Positions 1-5,987 of a stretch of 25,506 bases of DNA are shown here, in pieces. The notes below the pieces were generated by a model. It did not search any database, was not told the origin of the DNA, and saw only the letters and a list, made by a program, of their open reading frames with translations. The DNA is taken from assembly GCA_964509845.1 (NCBI GenBank), contig CAZDZG010000015.1, forward strand, positions 1 through 25,506. Direction: 5' to 3'. The first letter of the stretch is position 1. Each line of letters begins with the position of its first letter. This stretch comes from WYZ-LMO6 sp964509845 (GTDB lineage: Archaea > Hadarchaeota > Hadarchaeia > Hadarchaeales > WYZ-LMO6). A program made the position numbers and the translations under genes.

Positions 1-193
1 CTCCCCTCTTGTACATCTGGGGGTCCTGGAGGGCGAAGGGGTCGGCCCCGAAGGTGGTCTTAAGGCTGGAATAAAGCACCCTTTCCTTCTCCACGGGGAG
101 GAACCTTGCAGAAACTGCGTAAAGCTCCCGGACGTACTCCCTTTCCCTAGCCTCTATCTGGCCCCTTTCCTTGAAAGCCTTTTCCCCTCCCAA
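1..193 (-). CDS. Unidentified protein, N-terminal part (gene runs off the window)
   Basis: An open minus-strand frame of 64 codons reaches the left edge with no stop, so only the N-terminus is present. The sequence is charged and helical at first (ERGQIEAREREYVRELYAVS), then has a more globular stretch ending FGADPFALQDPQMYKRG. I do not recognise the family. I prefer the TTG start at 191-193 because a GGAG (202-205) lies 8 bases upstream; an in-frame GTG at 200-202 overlaps that same GGAG and so cannot use it. The gene follows tRNA-Thr on the same strand, and a T-rich tract (221-226) between them could end the tRNA transcript or serve as part of a promoter. That the frame is coding is likely from its length and composition; its function is unknown. 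Confidence 0.55.
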   Translation of the reverse strand, partial: MGGEKAFKERGQIEAREREYVRELYAVSARFLPVEKERVLYSSLKTTFGADPFALQDPQMYKRG

Positions 194-236
194 GGAACTC
201 ACTCCTTTTTGCTTCCCTTCATAAAAGACTTGCGAG

Positions 237-309
237 AGCCCCGGGTGGGAATCGAACCCACGACCCACCGCTTACAAGGCGGTCGCTCTACCCGCTGAGC
301 TACCGGGGC
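237..309 (-). tRNA. tRNA-Thr (anticodon UGU)
   Basis: The minus strand folds into a complete cloverleaf. The acceptor stem GCCCCGG/CCGGGGC has 7 perfect pairs, the D stem is GCTC/GAGC, the anticodon stem ACCGC/GCGGT encloses the loop CTTGTAA (U33, anticodon TGT), and the T stem GTGGG/CCCAC encloses TTCGATT. The anticodon UGU reads ACA-type threonine codons. The discriminator base is U73, and CCA is not encoded (TCTCG follows the stem). No intron is visible. T-rich stretches lie upstream (about 340-357) and just downstream (221-226). Confidence 0.97.
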
Positions 310-466
310 CCCATTTCTCTCTTCCCGAAAGCCTGAAAAAAGCTTCCTCCAAAAAAATAAGGGGGGAAGCATCGGGAAGAAGAAAGGGCTCAAGGACCTC
401 CTGCTCAACTCTGAGGTTTTGGCCTCCGGAAGGGAGCTGGACAAGGAACTGAAGAAGAAAAGGGGT

Positions 467-1171
467 TCAAGAGATAAGGGGCAGGATCTCGGTTAGGACG
501 CATTCCAGAAAGTTCCCCAGCTCCACCCTGCTGAAGGTGGTGATCACGCAGTTGCGGGTGATCCCCACCACCATGTGGTACTTCCTGAACTCGAAGACCG
601 CGTACCAGATCTTCCCGTGCTCCAGGTACTCCCGGTAAAGCCTGCTGTCGGCCAGGGCCGAGCCCGCCAGGGCCACCTTGCCCACGTTAGGAATGTCCAA
701 GTCATCGAACCAAATCAGTTTGGTGGCCTGGGGGTTGGATTCGTGCAGCTTCCTGAGCGTCTCATGCGTTATCCTTCCCTCCACGATGGCCCCCGTCCTG
801 AGGAAGAGGATCTCGCTCAGCTTGTTGGCCACGTAGTTGGTGAGGAGCTTCTTCACCCCCCTCGCCCTGGAGGGGGCCAGCACCAGCAGGAAGGTCCTGC
901 CCCTGAAGGGCCTTATCCAGAAGGGAACCTCCTCGGTAACGGGCACCTCCACCACCCCCCTCCGATAGTAGCGGCTGAGCACGAAGTCCCTGCTGAAGAC
1001 TCCCGCCAGACCCTCCCCCTCCATCTTCAGGTCCAGGATCTCGGTTCTGAGCTCCAGTTTCTTCCCCCCGCTCTCATAGGGCTCCTCCTCCCTGAAGTCC
1101 CTCAGCTTGCGGGCCATCAGGGGGAGCTCCATCCTTTCCTTTACCTCGAAGATCTTCATGGCCAGGACCAT
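467..1171 (-). CDS. Conserved archaeal protein of unknown function
   Basis: The protein has 234 residues from the ATG at 1169-1171, or 230 if it starts at the second Met (MKIFEV). I see no signal peptide, membrane helix or catalytic motif. It is a soluble alpha/beta-looking protein with a well-mixed composition, including IWFDDLDIPNVGKVALAGSA, an HGKIWYAVFEFRKY strand and VVGITRNCVITTFSRVE near the C-terminus. From memory these resemble a conserved archaeal family with no assigned function, but I cannot verify a match. The gene is divergent from the SMC operon; the 69 bases between the two starts hold a TTTTAAG/CTTAAAA box that could serve both. A link to the SMC complex is possible from position only. 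Confidence 0.8.
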   Translation of the reverse strand: MVLAMKIFEVKERMELPLMARKLRDFREEEPYESGGKKLELRTEILDLKMEGEGLAGVFSRDFVLSRYYRRGVVEVPVTEEVPFWIRPFRGRTFLLVLAPSRARGVKKLLTNYVANKLSEILFLRTGAIVEGRITHETLRKLHESNPQATKLIWFDDLDIPNVGKVALAGSALADSRLYREYLEHGKIWYAVFEFRKYHMVVGITRNCVITTFSRVELGNFLECVLTEILPLIS

Positions 1172-1201
1172 GGCCGCCCATCTTTTTTTCCTTTCCCACC
1201 C

Positions 1202-1209
1202 TTAAAACG
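1202..1209. promoter_or_regulatory. Shared TATA-like box between divergent genes
   Basis: The sequence TTAAAACG (CGTTTTAA on the other strand) is the only AT-rich element, apart from a T-run at about 1181-1187, in the gap between the unknown minus-strand gene and the SMC gene. It lies about 35 bases from each start codon, a plausible spacing for an archaeal TATA box in either direction with a short leader. This is inference from spacing and composition. Confidence 0.35.
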
Positions 1210-1240
1210 GTGGAGAGAAGCATATGCTGGGGTGAGGGGA

Positions 1241-3088
1241 TTGATCGTGGAGCTCATCCTGGAGAACTTCATGAGCCACTCCTACAGCAGGATACCCCTG
1301 AAGAAGGGACTGAACCTCATCTGCGGCCCCAACGGGGCGGGGAAATCCTCCATCCTGCTGGGACTCTCGGTGGCACTGGGACAGACCTACACGGAGAGGT
1401 CGAGGAGGCTCAGCGACCTCATCCAGAGGGGGAAGGACCTGGCCAGGGTGAGCGTGGTCTTCGACAACACCCCCAGGAACGGAAAAAGACCCCTCCCCGG
1501 CTTCAACACCGACACCGTGGTCCTCTCCCGCTACCTGAGCAAGGACGGAACTTACTGGCACGAGGTGAACTCCAAGAGCATCACCAAGGGTGAGCTCCTC
1601 AGGTTCCTGAGGCACCTCTCCATCAATCCCGACAACATGCTCATCATCATGCACCAGAACATGGTGGACACCTTCGGCGCCATAGACCACAGGGAGAGAC
1701 TGAGAATGGTGGAGGAGGCGGTGGGGCTGCACGAATACAGGGAGAACCTCCTCACCGCCTTCCAGAGGCTCTCCCACACCCTGAGCGAGGAGGAGGCGGT
1801 GAAGAGGCTGCTGGAGAAGGCCGAAGAGACCCTGAGGTACTGGGAGGGGGAGTACGAGAGGCTGAAGAAGAAAAGGGAGCTGGAGAGGAAGAAGGGGGAG
1901 CTGGAGGCGGAGTACCGCTGGTCCAAGTACCTGAGGAGGGAGGAGGAGCTGAGGGCGCTGGAGGCCGAGCTGGAGGAGCTGGGAATGCAGCTGGAGGAGC
2001 TGAGGGGAGAAGCGGAGAAGGAAAAGAAGAAGGTGGAGGGGCTGGAGGGGGAGATCTCGAGGCTGGAGTTCGAGCTGGAGGCCTCTTACGAGGAACTCAT
2101 CGCCGCCGAGAGGCTGAAGGCGGAAGGAGAGGTCTACCTCTCCCTGGCCGGGAAGCTCCCCGGCCCGCTCTCCCTTCCCCCCTACGACCCTGGAAGGGTG
2201 GAGGCCAGGGCGAGGGAGGTCAGGGGGAGGATAGCCAGGCTCAAGGGGGAGCTCTCCGAGAGGAGGAAGGAACACGTGGAGGGCAGGGTGAGGGAGGCCC
2301 TGCTGGGGCTGAGACAGGACCTCCTGCGCAGGGAGATGGACTCCCTCTCCGGGGAGGTGAGGAGGATCAGGAGGGAGGTCGAGGTACTGCTGAAAGAGGC
2401 CGAGGAAACGGGAAGGAGGGTGGAGACCAGGAGGAAGCCCCAGGAGGTGCTGGAGGAGCTGAAGGTGGTGGGGGCCCACCTGAGCGCCCTGGGGGAGGTC
2501 TCCCCCGACGTGGAGCAGATGTACCTCAACTACAGGAGCACGATGGAGGAGCTGAGGGAAAGGGCCAGGCAGGCGGAGGAGAACAGGAGGAAGGCCCTGG
2601 AGGAGGTGGAGGAGAGGAAGAGGCTGTGGAGGAGGGAGGTGGAGAGGCTGCTGAGGCAGGTGAGGGAGGAGTATGTGAGGCTGCTGGGGAGGGTGAACGC
2701 CCGGGGGGACCTGAGGCTCGTTAACCCGGAGGACATCGAGGGGGCGGGCCTGGAGCTGTACGTGGGCTTCAGGGGTGCCGTTCCCCAGCTGCTCGACGCC
2801 TACACCCAGAGCGGGGGGGAGAGGACCACCGCCATCATGTTCTTCCTCCTGGCCCTCCAGAAGCAGATAAAGTCCCCGGTGAGGGCGATAGACGAGTTCG
2901 AGACCCACCTGGATCCCCGCAACCGCGAGGCCATCTTCCGCTCCATCATCGAAAGCACCAGGGGAGAGGAGGTGCAGTACCTGGTGATCACCCCAGGCTA
3001 CCTGCTGGACGTGGAGGGGGTGCCCAACATCGTGATGGTCCAGAACGTGGGAGGAGTCTCGCAGGTGAGGGTGGTGGCCCGTGCGTAA
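1241..3088 (+). CDS. SMC-type ATPase with Smc5/Smc6-like heads, short and hinge-less
   Basis: This is a 615-residue coiled-coil ABC ATPase of the SMC/Rad50 type. The N-terminal head has ILENFMSHS, then Walker A GPNGAGKS (residues 29-36), and a Q-loop with Gln139 (IIMHQNMVD). Helical coiled-coil segments run roughly 170-300 and 320-485. The C-terminal head has the signature QSGGER (about 523), Walker B with catalytic Glu in RAIDEFETHLDPRN (about 546-559), and QYLVITPGYL. ENFMSHS matches the Smc6 N-terminus; QSGGER, LALQ, DPRN and QY-ITP match Smc5. Where a hinge of about 150 residues is expected there is only a short proline-rich turn (KLPGPLSLPPYDPGRV), and there is no CxxC zinc hook. Canonical SMCs have about 1000-1200 residues. 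I chose the TTG start at 1241 because GGTGA sits 5 bases upstream; the frame is open farther upstream only as antisense of the neighbour. It overlaps the kleisin-like gene by 8 bases. Confidence 0.88.
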   Translation: MIVELILENFMSHSYSRIPLKKGLNLICGPNGAGKSSILLGLSVALGQTYTERSRRLSDLIQRGKDLARVSVVFDNTPRNGKRPLPGFNTDTVVLSRYLSKDGTYWHEVNSKSITKGELLRFLRHLSINPDNMLIIMHQNMVDTFGAIDHRERLRMVEEAVGLHEYRENLLTAFQRLSHTLSEEEAVKRLLEKAEETLRYWEGEYERLKKKRELERKKGELEAEYRWSKYLRREEELRALEAELEELGMQLEELRGEAEKEKKKVEGLEGEISRLEFELEASYEELIAAERLKAEGEVYLSLAGKLPGPLSLPPYDPGRVEARAREVRGRIARLKGELSERRKEHVEGRVREALLGLRQDLLRREMDSLSGEVRRIRREVEVLLKEAEETGRRVETRRKPQEVLEELKVVGAHLSALGEVSPDVEQMYLNYRSTMEELRERARQAEENRRKALEEVEERKRLWRREVERLLRQVREEYVRLLGRVNARGDLRLVNPEDIEGAGLELYVGFRGAVPQLLDAYTQSGGERTTAIMFFLLALQKQIKSPVRAIDEFETHLDPRNREAIFRSIIESTRGEEVQYLVITPGYLLDVEGVPNIVMVQNVGGVSQVRVVARA

Positions 3089-3872
3089 GGAGAAGAGGGA
3101 GCTGCTGCTCAGGGTGATAGACCTGTGCGAAAGCGTGAGGAGAAACGAGGTGGATCCCTTCGAGGTGAGGGTGGGAGAGTTCCTGCGCAGGCTCAGGGAG
3201 CTCCTCCCCAAGCTCAGGGACCTGCAGGACCTCTACCTGGACCTGCACGCCCTGGTGGGGCTCACGGAGGTGATCCTGAAGCAGGAGGAGTGGGTCAAAC
3301 ACCGCTCCTCCCTCCTCTACCTGGATCCCCTCCTGATCTCCCTGAAGGTCCAGGTGATGTCTCCGAAGGAGCTGGCAGAGGTCATGGTGAGGGCCTGGCA
3401 CCCCACGGTGGAGCTTGAGGTCCTCTCCCTCCCGGCCCTCTCCGAGGCCAAGGACTACTGGACCAATCTCCCCCCGCTTGAGGAAAGGAGGAGGGAGCTG
3501 GAGGGAGGGGGAGAGGGGGCGGGGGAGCTGCCCCTGGAGGAACTGAGGAGGATGGGGATCCTGGGGAGGGAGGAGTTCGAGGGGCTCCTCAGGAAGCTGT
3601 GGGAGGAGCTGAGGGAAAGGGCGGGAAAGGGGGGGATCTCTTACTGGGAGTTCATCTCCGCCCCCACCTTCGAGGAGACGGTGCGAAGGGCCTGGCTGGT
3701 CAGCTTCCTGGTGAGCTACGGATACGCGGGCATGGAGTTAAAGCCCCTCGAGGACGACCTCCTCCTCTTCCCCTACCCCTCACCCCAGCGAAGGGAGGAG
3801 GGCATGTCCGTTCCCATCTCCCTTTCGAAGGAGAAGTGGAGGGAAAAACGTGGAAGAGGGAGGAGAGGCTGA
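3081..3872 (+). CDS. Kleisin-like protein (ScpA/Nse4 role)
   Basis: This 263-residue soluble protein has the ScpA/kleisin layout. The N-terminal helical segment IDLCESVRRNEVDPFEVRVG resembles the ScpA motif (L-x-x-L-I-x-x-x-x-I-D-x-x-x-I-P-I) that contacts the SMC neck. A second helical region follows (about 60-100), then a Glu/Gly-rich linker (about 135-155). The C-terminal winged-helix-like part is AWLVSFLVSYGYAGMELKP followed by EDDLLLF, matching the ScpA end where a helix leads into an E-rich strand and binds the SMC cap. In SMC complexes the kleisin bridges the two ATPase heads and binds the KITE subunits. The GTG start overlaps the SMC gene, and the 3' end overlaps the next gene by 23 bases, so the three are probably co-translated. 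The family call rests on pattern and context, because kleisins are poorly conserved. Confidence 0.68.
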   Translation: MRKEKRELLLRVIDLCESVRRNEVDPFEVRVGEFLRRLRELLPKLRDLQDLYLDLHALVGLTEVILKQEEWVKHRSSLLYLDPLLISLKVQVMSPKELAEVMVRAWHPTVELEVLSLPALSEAKDYWTNLPPLEERRRELEGGGEGAGELPLEELRRMGILGREEFEGLLRKLWEELRERAGKGGISYWEFISAPTFEETVRRAWLVSFLVSYGYAGMELKPLEDDLLLFPYPSPQRREEGMSVPISLSKEKWREKRGRGRRG

Positions 3873-4449
3873 GCTTAGGGAGAAGCTGGCCAGGGCGGCC
3901 CAGCTCCTCTTCTTCAAGCACCACGCCCAGCCTGGGGCCAGGGGATGGGAGCTGAGGAGGGCGCTGGGAAGGGACTACGAACGGATCCTGCAGGTGCTGG
4001 AGGAGGAGGTGAACAAGCTGGGGCTCACCATCAAGCGGGTGAGCGAGGGGGATCCGGACAGCGACCGGTACTTCCTCACCCTGAAGGGTCATCCCACCCT
4101 CACGGAGGCCAGGACCTTCGGGTGGAGGATAGACGACCTGGCCATGCTCACCGTGGCCCTGGCCCATCTGCTGGCCAAGGGGGGAAAGGCCCCTTCCAGG
4201 GAGGTGGAGAGCATCCTGGAGGAGAAGTTCCCCAAGTTTAGGGTGGAGCCCACGCTGGAGAGGTTCATAAGGATGGGCTACCTCTCCGAGGACGAGCAGG
4301 GGATCCTTTACGTGGGGTGGAGGACCAGGGCGGAGGTGGACCAGCGGGCCCTCCTCACCCTCCTGCTGGGAAGGGAGGTGGGAAAAACCTCCCAGGAGGA
4401 ACCTGACCGGAGCGGTGGATCCTCCCAATCCTCTCCGCCGCCCTCCTGA
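3850..4449 (+). CDS. KITE-type tandem winged-helix protein (Nse3/MAGE- and ScpB-like)
   Basis: This 199-residue protein reads as two winged-helix domains. The first spans about 5-75 (helix RILQVLEEEVNKLGLTIKRV, then a wing strand DRYFLTLKG), as in the ScpB/Nse1 N-terminal fold. The second spans about 88-165: LAMLTVALAHLLAKGGKAPS, then FIRMGYLSE and ILYVGWRTRAEV. The second half closely follows the MAGE/Nse3 homology domain plan, with a hydrophobic helix, a Gly-x-x-x-S/A turn, a helix ending GYL, a strand, and W-G-x-R-A. KITE proteins bind kleisins and regulate SMC heads. The GTG start at 3850 sits inside the kleisin-like gene with GGAGGG about 7 bases upstream. The last 25 or so residues (KTSQEEPDRSGGSSQSS) are low-complexity and lie opposite a coding-like minus-strand frame. 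Identity is inferred from pattern and operon context. Confidence 0.66.
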   Translation: MEEGGEAELREKLARAAQLLFFKHHAQPGARGWELRRALGRDYERILQVLEEEVNKLGLTIKRVSEGDPDSDRYFLTLKGHPTLTEARTFGWRIDDLAMLTVALAHLLAKGGKAPSREVESILEEKFPKFRVEPTLERFIRMGYLSEDEQGILYVGWRTRAEVDQRALLTLLLGREVGKTSQEEPDRSGGSSQSSPPPS

Positions 4450-4594
4450 TGCGCTCCAGGGCCTCGGCCTCCTCCTTGCTCAGCTCCGGCCTCCACGGTT
4501 CCTTTCGCAGATGGGGGGGTTCCGGCCAGGAAGCTGATGAGGGAGCTGGAGGTCTCCTCGAGGAAGGGCAACCTCCCCGGCTGGGAAAAAGGGG

Positions 4595-4603
4595 TTTAAA
4601 TAT
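4595..4603 (+). promoter_or_regulatory. TATA box of the arsenic genes
   Basis: TTTAAATAT stands out from the GC-rich surroundings and is centred 25 bases before the ATG at 4624. With the usual archaeal spacing, transcription would start at or next to the ATG, so the acr3 mRNA is probably leaderless. No Shine-Dalgarno sequence precedes that ATG, which agrees. An AT-rich stretch continues to 4619 and could hold an ArsR operator, though I see no clear palindrome. Confidence 0.65.
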
Positions 4604-4623
4604 CAATTTAGCTACATACTTGG

Positions 4624-5661
4624 ATGGCCGCGAAGAGGGAACTGGGCCTCTGGGAGAAGTACCTCTCCCTCTGGGTGGCCCTCTGCATCACGGTCGGGAT
4701 CCTCCTGGGCAGGGCCTTCCCGGAGATCTCGGAAGCACTGGCCAGGGTGGAGGTGGCCCACGTCTCCATCCCCATCGCGATCTGCCTCTTCGCCATGATC
4801 TACCCCATCATGGTGCAGATAAGCTTCGAGGAGATCAAGAGGGCGGGGCGCTCCCCCAGGCCCATAGGGCTAACCCTTTTCATGAACTGGGCGGTGAAGC
4901 CCTTCACCATGACCCTCTTCGCCTGGCTCTTCCTGGCCCGCCTCTTCTCCGGCTTCCTCTCCCCCGAGCAGGTGGAACAGTACCGGGCGGGGATGATCCT
5001 GCTGGGGGTGGCCCCCTGCACCGCCATGGTGCTGGTCTGGAGCTACCTGGCCAGGGGCAACATGGGGCACACCCTGGTGATGACCGCCATCAACTCCCTC
5101 ACCATGGTCTTCCTCTACGCCCCCCTGGCCACCTTCCTGCTGGGGGTCTCCGGCATCGAGGTTCCCTGGAAGACCATCGCCCTCTCCGTAGCCGTCTACA
5201 TCTGCACCCCCCTAGTGGCGGGCTACTACACCAGGAAGAGGGTCCTGGAGAGCAGGGGGGAGGAGTGGTTCAGCAGGAGGCTGGTTCCCGCCCTGGGGAG
5301 ATCAGCCATAGCCGCGCTCCTCATAACCCTGGTCATCCTCTTCGCCTACCAAGGCCACCTGATCACGGAGATACCTGGCATCATAGGGATGATCACGGCC
5401 GGCATCTTCGCCAACATCCTCCTGGTCTTCGCGTTGACCTACCTCACCGCCAGGATCATAGGGCTGGGGTATGAGGATGCCGCCCCCGCCGCCATCATAG
5501 CGGGGAGCAACCACTTCGAGGTGGCCATAGCGGTGGCCATCTCCCTCTTCGGGGTGGAATCGGGGGCTGCCCTGGCCACCGTGGTGGGGGTGCTCACCGA
5601 GGTGCCCCTCATGCTCTTCCTGGTGTTCCTCTGCAGAAAGACCAGAGGTTTTTTTGAATAG
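4624..5661 (+). CDS. acr3: Arsenite efflux permease, Acr3 family
   Basis: This 345-residue polytopic membrane protein has about ten hydrophobic helices, the normal size and topology of the Acr3 branch of the bile/arsenite/riboflavin transporter superfamily. Acr3 exports As(III) as an uncoupled or proton-driven carrier. Diagnostic sequences are YPIMVQISFEEIKRAGR after helix 2, APCTAMVLVWSYLARGN with the essential Cys (Cys132) in helix 4, and SNHFEVAIAVAISLFG with the essential acidic residue (Glu299) in helix 9. The ATG start is set by the TATA box 25 bases upstream. A T7 run (about 5649-5655) at the stop codon could reduce read-through. An ArsR gene follows 16 bases downstream, supporting arsenic as the substrate. 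Confidence 0.95.
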   Translation: MAAKRELGLWEKYLSLWVALCITVGILLGRAFPEISEALARVEVAHVSIPIAICLFAMIYPIMVQISFEEIKRAGRSPRPIGLTLFMNWAVKPFTMTLFAWLFLARLFSGFLSPEQVEQYRAGMILLGVAPCTAMVLVWSYLARGNMGHTLVMTAINSLTMVFLYAPLATFLLGVSGIEVPWKTIALSVAVYICTPLVAGYYTRKRVLESRGEEWFSRRLVPALGRSAIAALLITLVILFAYQGHLITEIPGIIGMITAGIFANILLVFALTYLTARIIGLGYEDAAPAAIIAGSNHFEVAIAVAISLFGVESGAALATVVGVLTEVPLMLFLVFLCRKTRGFFE

Positions 5662-5677
5662 AGGGGGAGGAGGGAGG

Positions 5678-5947
5678 ATGGGAGCCCCCAGGGAACTACG
5701 AATCCTCAGGTGCCTGAGCGATGAGACCAGGTACCGCCTCCTTTTCCTGCTGGGGAGAGAGGAGAGGTGCGTGTGCGAGCTGGTCAGGGAACTCAGGAAG
5801 CCGCAGCCCCTGATCTCCCATCACCTGGGGGAGATGAGGAGGTGCGGGCTGGTCTCCAGCAGGAGGGAGGGGAAGAGGGTTTACTACAGGCTTACCCGCC
5901 CCAAGCTCCTGGGTCTGCTGGAGGAGCTGAAGAGGCTCTCCGACTAG
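5678..5947 (+). CDS. arsR: ArsR-family metalloregulator, arsenite type
   Basis: This 89-residue winged-helix repressor starts at an ATG with the GGAGGAGGGAGG tract directly upstream (an in-frame TTG at 5654 is less likely). The core runs from LRILRCLSDETRYRLLFLL to LISHHLGEMRRCGLVSSRREG, then the wing KRVYYRL. Cys31 and Cys33 in ERCVCEL match the ELCVC As(III)/Sb(III)-binding motif of ArsR, with a possible third thiol from Cys12 or the Cys in MRRCGLV. Such proteins bind operators as dimers and leave when As(III) binds, derepressing the exporter. It is downstream of acr3 rather than ahead of it, so it is probably made from the same transcript and self-regulates. Confidence 0.92.
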   Translation: MGAPRELRILRCLSDETRYRLLFLLGREERCVCELVRELRKPQPLISHHLGEMRRCGLVSSRREGKRVYYRLTRPKLLGLLEELKRLSD

Positions 5948-5987
5948 AAAGGGAAAAAAGAGGCGCCTCCCCCGGTAGGAGGAGAGC

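Noticed and set aside
362..496. Plus-strand frame giving KKKGLKDLLLNSEVLASGRE and a Lys-rich end
   Set aside because: It looks protein-like, but there is no ATG, GTG or well-placed TTG start after the GGGGGG tract, and it runs into the 3' end of the minus-strand gene.
575..1240. Upstream extension of the SMC frame by more than 200 codons
   Set aside because: It runs through the antisense of the divergent unknown gene, is His/Pro/Gln-rich, and lacks a ribosome site; SMC homology begins at residue 1 of the TTG start.
1241..3088. Rad50/SbcC instead of SMC
   Set aside because: There is no CxxC zinc hook and no Mre11/SbcD neighbour, and the neighbours look like kleisin and KITE subunits; the head motifs fit Smc5/6 better. 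A tree would settle it.
1202..3211. Open minus-strand frame of 669 codons opposite the SMC and kleisin-like genes
   Set aside because: Its translation is Leu/Pro/His-rich low-complexity sequence with no family motifs, as expected opposite GC-rich, Glu/Arg/Leu-rich coiled-coil genes.
4449..5474. Plus-strand open frame of 341 codons overlapping acr3
   Set aside because: It is Gly/Pro/His-rich out-of-frame reading of the Acr3 gene; the Acr3 frame has all membrane helices and catalytic residues.
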